64,000 nt of DNA from Nonomuraea coxensis DSM 45129 (GTDB lineage: Bacteria; Actinomycetota; Actinomycetes; Streptosporangiales; Streptosporangiaceae), in NCBI RefSeq assembly GCF_019397265.1, contig NZ_CP068985.1, positions 2,088,501 to 2,152,500 on the forward strand. The letters run 5' to 3'. Positions 44,498 through 57,643 of the stretch are shown here, one piece after another (position 1 is the stretch's first letter; every line of letters begins with the position of its first letter). The notes beneath the pieces are model-generated. The model did no database searches. It was given only the letters and a program-made list of their open reading frames with translations, and had not been told where the DNA came from. Position numbers and translations under genes: made by a program.

Positions 44498-45810
44498 TGG
44501 TTCAGGATCTCTTCGAGTTCCTTGTTGGCGTCGGCGAGGGCGGTGCCGGCGTCCTTCTTGCCCTCGATGACGGCCCGCGCGGCGTTCTGCAGCACCATCT
44601 TGGTGGCGTCGGCCTCGGACCAGTTGGGGTCGGCGGGGAAGGCGCGGGCCTTGGCGAACGCCTGGGCGAACGCGCCCTGCGCCGGGTCCTCCTCAAGCTT
44701 GGCCAGGGTGTCCGGGTAGACCGGGAGCAGGCCGCCCTCGCTGGCGTAGCGGTCGGCCCAGGTCTTGCTGGTGGCCAGCTTGATGTACTCCTTGCCGAGG
44801 TCGGCCTCCTTGGTGCCGCCCCACAGCGCGATGTCGTTGCCGCCGAAGAAGGAGGGCGCGACGCCGCCGGCCTTGGCGGGCAGCGGGAAGAAGGCGAGCT
44901 TGTCGCTCTTCAGCTTGCCCTTCGAGTCCTCCTCGATGCCGGGCAGGTCCCAGCCGGCGGTGAGGTACATCGCGACCTTGTTGTTGGCGAAGCGCTTGCG
45001 GATGTCGACCGTGTTGAGCGTGAGGTTCGCCTTGCCGGACAGGCCGCCGGTCACCAGGCCGGTGTAGGTCTCGAAGCCCTTGGTGAAGCCGGGCTCGGTG
45101 AGCTTGCCGACCCACTTGTCGCCCTCCTTGACGGCGTACTCGCCGCCTTCGGCCCAGGCGAACGCGGCCAGCAGGTGGTTGGCGTCGGAGCCGCCGTTGA
45201 AGGCGAAGCCGTCCACCCCCTCGCCCTTCTCCTTCTGGATCTTCTTGGCGGCGGCGACGAGCTCGTCCCAGGTCTTCGGGATCTCGATCTTGAGCTCCTC
45301 GAACCAGTCCTTGCGGTAGAGGACGGCGCGGGCGCCGGCGCCCCACGGCACGGCGTAGATCTCGCCGTCCACGGTCTCGTAGCCGTAGAGGTTCTCGGGG
45401 ATCTGGGCGCGGTCGCCCTCGCGGGCGATGTCGGTGATCGGGGTGAGCGCGTCCTGGCTCTGCCACATCGGGACCTGGTCGTTGCCGATCTCGGTCACGT
45501 CGGGGCCCGAGCCGGTGGCGGCGGCGGCGAACTTGTCGGCGACCTGCGGCCACGGGATCCATTCGAGCTTGACCTCGGCGCCGGTCTGCTGCTTGAACTC
45601 GGCGTTCAGCTCTTCCATGTACTTGGCCGCGGCCGGGTTGCTGTCGCCGAGCCGCCAGACGCTGAGCGTCTTGCCGGCGAACTTGGGGCCGCTGGCGGAG
45701 GCGGCGGCGCTGGGTGAGGAGGAGGGCGCCTCGCCTGAGCCACATGCGGCCAGGCCCAGGGCCAGGGCGGCCGTGGTGACCGTAGTGGCTGTGATCTTCG
45801 CGATCCTCAC
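44494..45810 (-). CDS. Extracellular sugar-binding lipoprotein (second island)
   Basis: The 438-residue protein has a lipoprotein signal (AKITATTVTTAALALGLAAC; lipobox LAAC) and a serine/alanine-rich linker. The body is a family 1 solute-binding fold (LSVWRLGDSNPAAAKYMEELNAEFKQQTG, GPDVTEIGNDQVPMW, VPWGAGARAVLYRKDWF, KVAMYLTAGW). The GTG at 45810 is chosen because GGGAG lies 6 bp upstream; an in-frame ATG at 45864 lies within the promoter region and would put 18 residues before the signal. The substrate is probably an N-acetylglucosamine oligosaccharide, by context with the GH3 gene. Confidence 0.9.
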   Translation of the reverse strand: MRIAKITATTVTTAALALGLAACGSGEAPSSSPSAAASASGPKFAGKTLSVWRLGDSNPAAAKYMEELNAEFKQQTGAEVKLEWIPWPQVADKFAAAATGSGPDVTEIGNDQVPMWQSQDALTPITDIAREGDRAQIPENLYGYETVDGEIYAVPWGAGARAVLYRKDWFEELKIEIPKTWDELVAAAKKIQKEKGEGVDGFAFNGGSDANHLLAAFAWAEGGEYAVKEGDKWVGKLTEPGFTKGFETYTGLVTGGLSGKANLTLNTVDIRKRFANNKVAMYLTAGWDLPGIEEDSKGKLKSDKLAFFPLPAKAGGVAPSFFGGNDIALWGGTKEADLGKEYIKLATSKTWADRYASEGGLLPVYPDTLAKLEEDPAQGAFAQAFAKARAFPADPNWSEADATKMVLQNAARAVIEGKKDAGTALADANKELEEILNQ

Positions 45811-45879
45811 AGGGTTCTCCCTTCCCGGGTGCTGGCCTACGGTCCGCACCAGGCTGATCGTCAAATGCCGAACGACGCT

Positions 45880-45921
45880 GCTAAACTAACAAGAAACTTT
45901 CTTAAAAGAAACGCTCGTTAG
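45880..45921. promoter_or_regulatory. Operator region between the second importer operon and ROK gene
   Basis: The half-sites AAGAAA/TTTCTT/AAGAAA are stacked at 45891-45912, forming two overlapping perfect inverted repeats (spacers 1 and 2 bp). A wider pair CTAAC/GTTAG (45886-45890, 45917-45921) encloses them. The left 21 bp (45880-45900) match the site upstream of the other ROK gene. Such AT-rich palindromes are typical ROK-type operators, here placed to control both divergent promoters. Confidence 0.65.
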
Positions 45922-45947
45922 CCATTCGTGACGAGAGGGGTGCGGTA

Positions 45948-47096
45948 ATGAGTCGAAGCCCGGGTGTCCCCCGGCTGCTGCGGCGGCTGAACGATCGCGC
46001 GGCACTCGAGCTTCTCCTCGCGGACGGCCCGCTCACCCGGGCCGAGCTGGGCGAGCGGACCGGGCTCTCCAAGGTAACCGCAGGTCAACTCCTGGCTCGA
46101 CTGGAGGAGCGAGGGCTGGTCGAGGTCGCGGGGGAGCGGGCGGGCGGAAGGGGCCCGCACGCCGCCCTGTACGGTGTCGTGCCCTCCAGCGCGTACGTCG
46201 CCGGCCTGGAGGTGCTGCCCGACAGCCTGAAGGTCGGTGTGGCCGACATCACAGGCCGGATCGTGGTCGAGATCACGGTCAACCCGGCCGACGGCGGCGA
46301 CCCGGTCCGCACCGTCCACGCCGCCGTGCGGCGCGCCTGCGACACCGCCGGCATCGGGCAGGAACGGCTGAAGGCGTTCGTCATCGGCACCAGGGGCGTC
46401 GTGGACCCGGTCAGCGGGGACGTGCGCTGGTCGTACGACCTGCCCGCCTGGCACGTCGGCGTGCTCGCCAGCCTCCGCCGCACCCTCGGCGCCTCCGTCA
46501 CCATCGAGAACGACGTCAACCTCGTCGCCCTCGCCGAGCACACCTACGGCGCCGCCGTCGGCCACGACGACTTCGTGGTCATCTGGGCGGGCGTCGGCCA
46601 GGGCCTCGGCGTCATGCTGGACGGCCGGCTGCACCGCGGCATCACCGGCGGCGCGGGCGAGATCGGCTGGCTGCCGGTGCCCGGCGAGCCGCTGCCCGCC
46701 GACGTCTCCCAGCCGCAGTCCGGCTCCTTCCAGCGCCTGGTCGGCCACGACGCGCTGCGCGGCCTCGCCCGCGAGCACGGCGTGCAGGGCGCCACGGTCC
46801 CCGACCTGGTGCGCAACGGCGGCGAGGACTTCCTCGACGCGGTCGCCGGGCGGCTGGCAGTGGGCGCGGCCGCGATCACCGTCGTCCTCGACCCCGGGCT
46901 GATCGTGCTGAGCGGCGACGTCGGCCGGGCGGGCGGCGAGCGGCTGGCCGCGAAGGTGCAGGAGGCCGTGGCCCGCGTGTGCCCGAGCCGGCCCCCCGTG
47001 GTCACCACCAGGGTGGCCGGGAACCCGGTGCTGCGCGGAGCCCTCGTCGCGGCCCTGGATCAGGCCCGGGAGCAGGTCTTCTCCGACACTGTGTGA
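45948..47096 (+). CDS. ROK-family transcriptional regulator (second of two paralogues)
   Basis: The 382-residue protein is a close paralogue of the one at 39925: GVPRLLRRLNDRAALELLLADGPLTRAELGERTGLSKVTAGQLLARLEERGLVEV, then ENDVNLVALAEHTYGAAVG and GVGQGLGVMLDGRLHRGITGGAGEIGWLPVPG. The ATG at 45948 has GAGAGGGG 6-13 bp upstream. Divergent from the importer operon, it is the likely local repressor. The existence of two ROK regulators flanking one operon suggests duplication of an island that once had a single regulator. Confidence 0.92.
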   Translation: MSRSPGVPRLLRRLNDRAALELLLADGPLTRAELGERTGLSKVTAGQLLARLEERGLVEVAGERAGGRGPHAALYGVVPSSAYVAGLEVLPDSLKVGVADITGRIVVEITVNPADGGDPVRTVHAAVRRACDTAGIGQERLKAFVIGTRGVVDPVSGDVRWSYDLPAWHVGVLASLRRTLGASVTIENDVNLVALAEHTYGAAVGHDDFVVIWAGVGQGLGVMLDGRLHRGITGGAGEIGWLPVPGEPLPADVSQPQSGSFQRLVGHDALRGLAREHGVQGATVPDLVRNGGEDFLDAVAGRLAVGAAAITVVLDPGLIVLSGDVGRAGGERLAAKVQEAVARVCPSRPPVVTTRVAGNPVLRGALVAALDQAREQVFSDTV

Positions 47097-47108
47097 AAAT
47101 CGTTGCCC

Positions 47109-47783
47109 ATGTGGCAGTCCCCGAACGACCCCAGGAACGACGTCGTGCTCATCTCGGATCCGCGGGTGGCCGCGATCCCCGTGCGCGAGTCGGACGAGCC
47201 GCTGGCCGAGGTGCGCGGCCGGCTCCGGGTGGACGAGCGGCTGGCCGACCCCGAAGGCGCCTGGGCGCGACTGCGCACCGGACTGCTGGAGCGGCTGGAA
47301 CGCGCCGAGGCCGGGCTGCCCGACGGCTATCACCTGCTCGTCGTCGAGGGCTACCGGCCGATCGCCACCCAGTCCCTCTACTTCACCCGCTACCGCGACG
47401 AGCTGCTGGCCGCCAATCCCGGCATGACGGTCGAGGAGGCCCACGTCGCGGCCAGCCGGTACGTCTCCCCGGTCAGCGTGGCCCCCCACACCGCCGGCGC
47501 GGCCGTCGACCTCACCCTGTGCGACCCCGACGGCGTCGAGTACGACATGGGCACCCAGGTCAACGACAACCCCGAGCAGAGCGCCGGCGCCTGCTACACC
47601 GCCGCCCCCAACATCCCGGCCGCCGCCCGCGCCCGCCGCGACCTCCTCGCCGCCGCACTGGAGCCGGCCGGCCTGGTCAACTACCCCACCGAGTGGTGGC
47701 ACTGGTCCTACGGCGACCGCTACTGGGCGCTCGCCACAGGAGCGCCCCACGCCCTCTACGGCCCCACAGGTTTCACCGCCTGA
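47109..47783 (+). CDS. VanX-like D-alanyl-D-alanine dipeptidase
   Basis: This zinc peptidase of the M15 family splits D-Ala-D-Ala. The 224-residue protein has the metal motif HTAGAAVDLTL (HxxxxxxD) and the second part NYPTEWWHWSYGDRYWA with the catalytic glutamate and zinc histidine; VEGYRPIATQSLYF is also family-specific. No signal peptide is seen, so it is probably cytoplasmic. In vancomycin resistance VanX works with VanH and VanA; neither is here, so a role in D-Ala recycling is more likely. The ATG at 47109 is preferred over a TTG at 47103. Confidence 0.88.
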   Translation: MWQSPNDPRNDVVLISDPRVAAIPVRESDEPLAEVRGRLRVDERLADPEGAWARLRTGLLERLERAEAGLPDGYHLLVVEGYRPIATQSLYFTRYRDELLAANPGMTVEEAHVAASRYVSPVSVAPHTAGAAVDLTLCDPDGVEYDMGTQVNDNPEQSAGACYTAAPNIPAAARARRDLLAAALEPAGLVNYPTEWWHWSYGDRYWALATGAPHALYGPTGFTA

Positions 47784-47868
47784 CACCCGCAGGTCGGGAA
47801 GGTTTTCCGCGAGCTGTCGCCGGGGCACAACTCCTTGCGGAACTCACTCCCCCCAACGAGGTGCAGGC

Positions 47869-48954
47869 ATGATTCCGCTGATCGGGATCGAAGAGGAATA
47901 CCTCATCGTCGATCCCCGCACCCGCCACGTCTCTCCCCGGGCCACCGACGTGCTGGCCGCCACCACCGGGATGACCGACGTGGTGCATGAGATCACCCGT
48001 TTCCAGGTGGAGGCCCGCACACCTCCCTCCACCGACCTGAGCGAACTCGGCTCGCAACTGCGTGCCGTACGAAAGGAGGTGGCCGACGCCGCGCGGGCGT
48101 GCGGCCTCGCCATCGTCGCCAGCGGCATCCCCGTGCTCGGGGACGTGAGCTCGCCGCCGCTGACCGACGTGCCCCGTTACCAGCAGAGCAGGGTGGCCTA
48201 CCGGGCGCTCCAGGACGAGATCACCATCTGCGCTCTGCACGTGCACGTGGACGTGCCCGACCGCGAGCACGCCGTCTACGTCGGCAACCACGTGCGCTGC
48301 TGGCTGCCGACGCTGATCGCGCTGGCCGCCAACTCGCCGTTCTTCGCCGGCCGCGACACCGGGTACGCCTCCTGGAGAGTGATCTCCTGGGGACGGTGGC
48401 CGGTGGCGGGAGCACCCCCCTACTTCGCCTCCTACGCCGACTACGAGCTGGCGGTCCGGGCCCTCGACGACGCGGGCGCGCTGGTCGACCCCAAGACGGT
48501 CTACTGGGACGCCCGTCCCTCGCCCAGCCTGCCCACGGTCGAGATCAGGGCGGCCGACGTGCCGCTCGACGTGAGCGACAGCCTCACGCTGATCGGGCTC
48601 GTCCGCGCTCTGGTGATGACCTCGCTGGAGGCGGTACGGCGCGGCGACCATGGGCTGCCCGTCTCCTCGGAGATGCTGCGCGCCGCCTACTGGCGGGCGG
48701 CCAGGGACGGCCTCGCGGGCGAGGGCGTCGACGTGCGTGACGGCACCCGCCTGCCCGCGAACGTGCTGGCCTGGCGGCTGCTGGAGCACGTACGCCCGGC
48801 GCTGGTCGAGGCCGGCGACCTGGCCTTCGTGCAGGAGGGCCTGGACCGGCTGCTGCGCAATGGGTCGGGCGCGATGCGCCAGCGGCGGGTGCACGCGCGA
48901 GGCAACGATCTGAACGACGTGGTGGACGACCTCATCGAGGCCACCGTCGCCTGA
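47869..48954 (+). CDS. GCS2-family carboxylate-amine ligase (YbdK type)
   Basis: The 361-residue protein of the glutamate-cysteine ligase type 2 family starts with IPLIGIEEEYLIVDPRTRHVS, whose EEE binds metal, and contains LHVHVDVPDRE, NSPFFAGRDTGYASWR and VEIRAADVPLDVSDS. Family members join glutamate to an amine, but many actinobacterial members have no proven substrate. Two genes on is a gamma-glutamyltransferase, which would cleave gamma-glutamyl bonds, so a gamma-glutamyl compound is suggested by context. GAGG lies upstream of the ATG. Confidence 0.88.
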   Translation: MIPLIGIEEEYLIVDPRTRHVSPRATDVLAATTGMTDVVHEITRFQVEARTPPSTDLSELGSQLRAVRKEVADAARACGLAIVASGIPVLGDVSSPPLTDVPRYQQSRVAYRALQDEITICALHVHVDVPDREHAVYVGNHVRCWLPTLIALAANSPFFAGRDTGYASWRVISWGRWPVAGAPPYFASYADYELAVRALDDAGALVDPKTVYWDARPSPSLPTVEIRAADVPLDVSDSLTLIGLVRALVMTSLEAVRRGDHGLPVSSEMLRAAYWRAARDGLAGEGVDVRDGTRLPANVLAWRLLEHVRPALVEAGDLAFVQEGLDRLLRNGSGAMRQRRVHARGNDLNDVVDDLIEATVA

Positions 48955-48969
48955 GCTCGCCTGAGCCCG

Positions 48970-49098
48970 CCTGAGGGCGAGCGCCCCGGCCGTTCCGAGG
49001 CCGCCGGCGACCACCACGACACGCAGGACCTTCACCGACAGCAGTCCGGCCACGCGGGTGCCGAGGAAGCCGCCCGCGAGGCTGGCCGGCGCGATCAC
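48970..49098 (-). pseudogene. C-terminal fragment of a TauE/SafE-like membrane protein
   Basis: The minus strand reads IAPASLAGGFLGTRVAGLLSVKVLRVVVVAGGLGTAGALALRR, matching the end of sulfite-exporter TauE/SafE-type proteins (SLAGxxLGTR and a last membrane helix). The rest of the gene is absent; upstream there is repeat-like sequence and the end of the gamma-glutamyltransferase gene. It is a remnant of about 43 codons. Confidence 0.55.
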
Positions 49099-49165
49099 CG
49101 GCCGCCCGCGAGGCTCTACGACGCGATCAGCGGCCGTCCGCGAGGCGCGCCGGCGCGATCACCGG
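49085..49165. repeat. Imperfect tandem repeat, about 2.5 copies
   Basis: Variants of CGCGATCACCGGCCGCCCGC followed by GAGGC occur three times in about 80 bp. They cover the junction between the TauE fragment and the end of the gamma-glutamyltransferase gene and may mark the deletion point. Confidence 0.65.
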
Positions 49166-50997
49166 CCGACGGCGTAACCCTGGGCGCCACGCGGGTTGGC
49201 GGCGGCCTTGAGGAAACCGCCGTCACGGGCCACCGCGCTGAGCCGGCCCAGCGACCATGGCCCCTGCACCTCGACCTCGTGCCCGCGCCGCCGCAGCTCG
49301 GCGACCACGCCCGGGTCCAGCCGCTCCTCCACGTGCAGCACGCCGGGCCGCGAGCCGCGCGGGAAGAACGAGCTGGGAAAGTGCTCGGAGTGGAACATAG
49401 GAGCGTCGATGGCCTCCTGGAGATTGAGCCCGCCGTGCACGAGCGCCAGGAAGAAGTTCACGCTCCACTGATCCTGCTGGTCGCCGCCCGGCGTGCCGAA
49501 CGCCAGCCACGGCCGCCCGTCCCTGAACGCGAACGACGGCGACAGCGTGGTGCGCGGGCGCGCCCCCGGCCGCAGCGACGAGGGCAGGCCCTCCTGCAGC
49601 CAGAACATCTGGGCCCGCGTCCCGAGGCAGAAGCCCAGGGCGGGGACGGTGGGGGAGCTCTGCAGCCAGCCGCCGCTCGGCGTGGCCGAGACCATGTTGC
49701 CCCAGCGATCGACGACGTCCACGTGGCAGGTGTCGCCACGAACCTGGCCGTCGGGCAACGTCCGCTCCAGCCCCGCAGAGTCGTGCCCGCCAGCGTCCGG
49801 CCCGGCGGAGCCCCGCCCGGCCGAGTCGGCGCCCACGGTGGGCTCGCCCACGCCCTCCGGGGCCGGCACGTCCGTCCCAGGGAACACGGGCAGCCGCGGC
49901 TCGCGCCCGCCGGGAGAGCCGGGCAGCAGGTCCAGACTGGCCCGCGGGCCGATGAGCGCGCGCCGGCCGGCGTTGTAGGCCGGGTCGAGCAGGTCGGCCA
50001 GCGGCACGTCGGCGTCGCCGTACCAGGCCTCGCGGTCGGCGAAGGCGAGCTTGGCGGCCTCGGTCACAGTGTGGACGTAGTCGGCGCTCAGGTAGCCCAT
50101 CGCGTCCAGGTCCACGCCGTCGAGCAGGGCGAGCTGCTGCAGGAACACCGGGCCCTGGCCCCACGGGCCGGTCTTGCACACGGTGTGGCCGCGGTAGCCG
50201 AAGCTGACCGGCTCCTCGGTCGTGGCGCTCCAGCCCGCGAGGTCGTCGCCGGTCAGCAGGCCGCCGTGCACCTCTCCTGAGCTGTCGCGCCAGGCGGTCG
50301 TGGCGCTGAACTCGGCGATCGCCTCGGCGACGAAGCCCTCGTACCAGGCGCGGCGGGCGGCGGCGAGCTGACCCTCGCGGGTGCCGGAGGCGGCCTCGGC
50401 CTCGGCGACGATCCGCCGGTAGGTGGCGGCGAGCACGGGGTTGGCCAGCCGCGAGCCCGGCTCGGGCACCCGGCCGCCGGGCAGCCAGGTGGCCGCCGAG
50501 GTGGGCCAGTCGGCGGTGAACATGCCCTCGACCGCGGCGATCGTGGCCGAGACGCGCTCCAGCACGGGGACGCCGTGCTCGGCGTAGTGGATGGCGGGCG
50601 CGAGCACGTCGGCCAGCCGCCAGGTGCCCCAGCGCTCCAGCAGGAGCATCCACCCGCCGAACGCTCCCGGCACGGTGGCGGCGAGCAGGCCGGTGCCGGG
50701 GACGACGTCCAGGCCCAGCTCGCGGAAGCGCTCGATGGTCGCGGCGGCCGGGGCCACGCCCTGCCCGCACACGACGTGCGCCTTCTGCTCGGCCTCGCTC
50801 CACAGCAGGATGGGCACCTCGCCGCCGGGGCCGTTCAGGTGCGGCTCGGCGACCTGCAGCACGAAGCCGGCGGCCACGGCCGCGTCGAAGGCGTTCCCGC
50901 CCCGCTCCAGCACGCTCATGCCGGTGGCCGAGGCCAGCCAGTGGGTGCCGGCGACCATGCCGAAGTCGCCCGTCAGCTCGGGCCTGGTGGTGAACAA
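49159..50997 (-). CDS. Gamma-glutamyltransferase
   Basis: It cleaves gamma-glutamyl bonds of compounds such as mycothiol/glutathione-type conjugates or poly-gamma-glutamate. This Ntn-hydrolase precursor of 612 residues has the nucleophile T423 in RGDTCHVDVVDRWGNMVSATPSGGW, where the chain splits itself, and the substrate residues in GARPRTTLSPSFAF and FGTPGGDQQDQW. No clear signal peptide is visible. Just before the cut site, about residues 379-417, is a glycine/alanine/aspartate-rich linker not normally present (GADSAGRGSAGPDAGG). The start is a TTG at 50997 with GAGGGAGAG just upstream; no other codon fits the ribosome site. Confidence 0.88.
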   Translation of the reverse strand: MFTTRPELTGDFGMVAGTHWLASATGMSVLERGGNAFDAAVAAGFVLQVAEPHLNGPGGEVPILLWSEAEQKAHVVCGQGVAPAAATIERFRELGLDVVPGTGLLAATVPGAFGGWMLLLERWGTWRLADVLAPAIHYAEHGVPVLERVSATIAAVEGMFTADWPTSAATWLPGGRVPEPGSRLANPVLAATYRRIVAEAEAASGTREGQLAAARRAWYEGFVAEAIAEFSATTAWRDSSGEVHGGLLTGDDLAGWSATTEEPVSFGYRGHTVCKTGPWGQGPVFLQQLALLDGVDLDAMGYLSADYVHTVTEAAKLAFADREAWYGDADVPLADLLDPAYNAGRRALIGPRASLDLLPGSPGGREPRLPVFPGTDVPAPEGVGEPTVGADSAGRGSAGPDAGGHDSAGLERTLPDGQVRGDTCHVDVVDRWGNMVSATPSGGWLQSSPTVPALGFCLGTRAQMFWLQEGLPSSLRPGARPRTTLSPSFAFRDGRPWLAFGTPGGDQQDQWSVNFFLALVHGGLNLQEAIDAPMFHSEHFPSSFFPRGSRPGVLHVEERLDPGVVAELRRRGHEVEVQGPWSLGRLSAVARDGGFLKAAANPRGAQGYAVGR

Positions 50998-51065
50998 CGT
51001 CTCTCCCTCTTCCCGCTCCGCGGCCGACGGCCCGCGTACGGCCGGCTGAAGACCCGCCGCGCCCG

Positions 51066-51365
51066 TCAGGCGCGGGCAGGAGTCGCCCGCCGCCTCGGCG
51101 GCGGCACCGCGTCGCGTGAGGTCCGTGGGGGCACGCCCAGCGCAAGATCGGCCATATCGGGCTTATCGTATACAAGCGTTTCAGTTGCCCTGATCCGGCT
51201 CCCGCTTCCTCGACGCCTCCCCATGCGGCCGAACTCCGGCGCGAAGTGCTCGAACCAGAAGTGGTCGCGCCGGCGCGTCAGCGTGAAGACCGGATCGCGG
51301 CCCGCCGCGCTGTGCGTGCCCAGCTCTACGTATGTGACGCCGTCGTCGTCCGCCCGATCCAGCAC
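51066..51365 (-). CDS. Possible small protein between lhr and the gamma-glutamyltransferase gene
   Basis: This 99-residue frame has a convincing first half: MLDRADDDGVTYVELGTHSA, PVFTLTRRRDHFWFEHFAPEFGRMG. I do not recognise a family. The second half (LGVPPRTSRDAVPPPRRRATPARA) is proline/arginine-rich and may be untranslated; a sequence TTGTATACGATAAG near 51165-51178 on the minus strand resembles a promoter for the downstream gene and lies inside this frame. The start follows the lhr stop by 13 bp, so coupling is likely. Confidence 0.4.
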   Translation of the reverse strand: MLDRADDDGVTYVELGTHSAAGRDPVFTLTRRRDHFWFEHFAPEFGRMGRRRGSGSRIRATETLVYDKPDMADLALGVPPRTSRDAVPPPRRRATPARA

Positions 51366-51377
51366 GCGGAGCCCTGG

Positions 51378-56090
<4,713 letters not shown>

Positions 56091-56179
56091 CAGCCCATAT
56101 TGCCTCGCGCCACCGACAGAAAACGCATTGTGCGGACGGCGGGCGGTTGAGCGGGCCTCCTGGCGGACATACAGCGACC

Positions 56180-56668
56180 GTGACCATTGACCACGCGGCC
56201 ATCGAAGCCCGCCGTGCCGAGATCAGGCGCCGTCACGTGTTAGCGCACCGGCCGTCGAGCAGCGCCCGTGGCCTGCACCACGTGGCCCTGCTCTCGTCGG
56301 ACGTGGAGCGCACCATCCAGTTCTACCAGGACCTGCTGGAGTTCCCGCTCACCGAGATCATCGAGAACCGGGACTACAAGGGCTCCAGTCACTTCTTCTT
56401 CGACATCGGCAACGGCAACCTGCTCGCCTTCTTCGACTTCCCCGGCCTCGACCTCGGGCCGTACCAGGAGGTGCTGGGCGGGCTGCACCACATCGCGATC
56501 TCCGTGGACCCGGCCACGTGGGAGCGCCTGCGCGGAAAGATGGAGATGGCCGGCGTGCCGCACCAGATCGAGAGCGGCGCCTCCATTTACTTCAAGGACC
56601 CCGACGGCGCGCGGCTGGAGCTGCTCGCCGACCATCTCGGTGAGATGTACGGCGCGCGGGTGCTGTGA
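56180..56668 (+). CDS. VOC-family (glyoxalase/dioxygenase fold) protein
   Basis: The 162-residue single-domain protein of the vicinal oxygen chelate superfamily reads GLHHVALLSSDVERTIQFYQDLLEFPLTEI, then FFFDIGNGNLLAFFDFP, GGLHHIAISVDPATWERL and IYFKDPDGARLELLAD. Metal ligands are the histidine in GLHHVA, the histidine in LHHIAI and the final glutamate in LELL, so a metal-dependent enzyme is likely; the substrate is unknown. The GTG at 56180 is chosen because an earlier TTG at 56147 has no ribosome site. It sits between lhr and the DUF3046 gene. Confidence 0.85.
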   Translation: MTIDHAAIEARRAEIRRRHVLAHRPSSSARGLHHVALLSSDVERTIQFYQDLLEFPLTEIIENRDYKGSSHFFFDIGNGNLLAFFDFPGLDLGPYQEVLGGLHHIAISVDPATWERLRGKMEMAGVPHQIESGASIYFKDPDGARLELLADHLGEMYGARVL

Positions 56669-56775
56669 CCCGCACGTGTTGCTTGCGCGTGTTGCCCGCG
56701 CCTTCTCAGCGTCCGCACTCCTCGGCGTCCGCACTCCTCGGTGCCCGCTCCGGCGCCTGTCCGCTGCCGGTGCGG

Positions 56776-56970
56776 CTAGCGTCGCGAGGGGCGGCGCGTG
56801 CGCGGCTTGCCCGCTCGGGGCGCCTGCCTGATGCCGGAGTGCTGCTCGGCGCGCTCCTCCTTCTCCTTCCTGACCGCGTCACGTAACGCCGACAACAGCC
56901 GGCGGCGTCTGGCCCTGTTGGCCTTCGTCCTGGGCGTCTTCGGGGGTGAAGACTTGTGGGTCTTTGGCAT
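56776..56970 (-). CDS. Small, very basic hypothetical protein
   Basis: This 64-residue protein is rich in lysine and arginine (MPKTHKSSPPKTPRTKANRA, RRRRLLSALRDAVRKEKEERAEQHSG). The start ATG has GGACA 4-8 bp upstream. The middle forms a charged helix, and the ends are disordered. I do not know a family; it could bind nucleic acid. It is divergent from the DUF3046 gene with 44 bp between the starts. Confidence 0.5.
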   Translation of the reverse strand: MPKTHKSSPPKTPRTKANRARRRRLLSALRDAVRKEKEERAEQHSGIRQAPRAGKPRTRRPSRR

Positions 56971-57014
56971 GGGGATGTCCTACCCACCCCCTGGGCGCTT
57001 CCATACTTGAGGGC

Positions 57015-57209
57015 ATGCGGCTTACGGAATTCTGGCGACGTATGAACGCGCACTTCGGCGAGGCGTACGCCGAATCGTGGGCCCGCGACTACGTGATCGC
57101 CCCCCTGGGCGGGCGCACCGTGATGCAGGCACTGGCCGACGGCGAGAGCGCCAAGACGGTCTGGCGGGCGGTGTGCCAGGTCGAGGACGTCTCGTCCAAG
57201 CTGCGCTGA
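57015..57209 (+). CDS. DUF3046 protein
   Basis: This 64-residue protein, MRLTEFWRRMNAHFGEAYAE then VIAPLGGRTVMQALADGESAKTVWRAVC, is a member of DUF3046, a small family almost confined to actinobacteria and often encoded next to recA. Its function is not known. The ATG at 57015 follows GAGGG by 2 bp (TTGAGGGC). No charge or membrane features of note. Confidence 0.88.
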   Translation: MRLTEFWRRMNAHFGEAYAESWARDYVIAPLGGRTVMQALADGESAKTVWRAVCQVEDVSSKLR

Positions 57210-57212
57210 CCC

Positions 57213-57491
57213 TCACTCCTGGCCCTGGGCGGCGTCCAGGGTCTGCCGGAGCGCGTCCGCCGTACGGTCGAGGTCGTCCGCGCCGCCCTGACCTCTCGGC
57301 GACCACAGGAACACCCAGCCGCTGGACGACGGGGTGGCGAAGATGAGCGTCTGGCGGCCCGTACGCGGGTGCCACGCCCACAGCACCGGCTCGTCGCCGC
57401 CGACCATGCGGCTCACCAGCCCGTGGTCCGGCAGCAGCTCCGCGAGCGCCTGCAGATGGGCGCGCCGTTCACCGGTGTAGCCGCTCGCCAC
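57213..57491 (-). CDS. Hypothetical protein upstream of recA
   Basis: This 92-residue protein, SGYTGERRAHLQALAELLPDHGLVSRMVGGDEPVLWAWHP, TLIFATPSSSGWVFLWSPRG, ends DLDRTADALRQTLDAAQ. It looks like a small alpha/beta protein with no recognised family. The GTG at 57491 is preferred because GGAGG lies 7 bp upstream; earlier in-frame starts (57512, 57578, 57665) have weaker signals. It ends 3 bp from the DUF3046 stop, so the two genes are convergent. Confidence 0.6.
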   Translation of the reverse strand: MASGYTGERRAHLQALAELLPDHGLVSRMVGGDEPVLWAWHPRTGRQTLIFATPSSSGWVFLWSPRGQGGADDLDRTADALRQTLDAAQGQE

Positions 57492-57643
57492 GTCACCGCC
57501 TCCAACCGTCACCCCTCCAGTTGAGTCTCCCCAGCTCACCACGCATGACAACACGCCGCCGCGAACGGTCGTGAACATCATCAGGGCCCTGATCCCGCCG
57601 CGCTCTGGGTGACCTTCCGGTTCCCGTGTGTTCCTGCTGTGAT

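Noticed and set aside
47109..47783. Vancomycin-resistance cluster
   Set aside because: Only a VanX-like dipeptidase is present. VanA, VanH and a linked VanS/VanR are missing, and the two-component system at 12.9-15.2 kb is far away.
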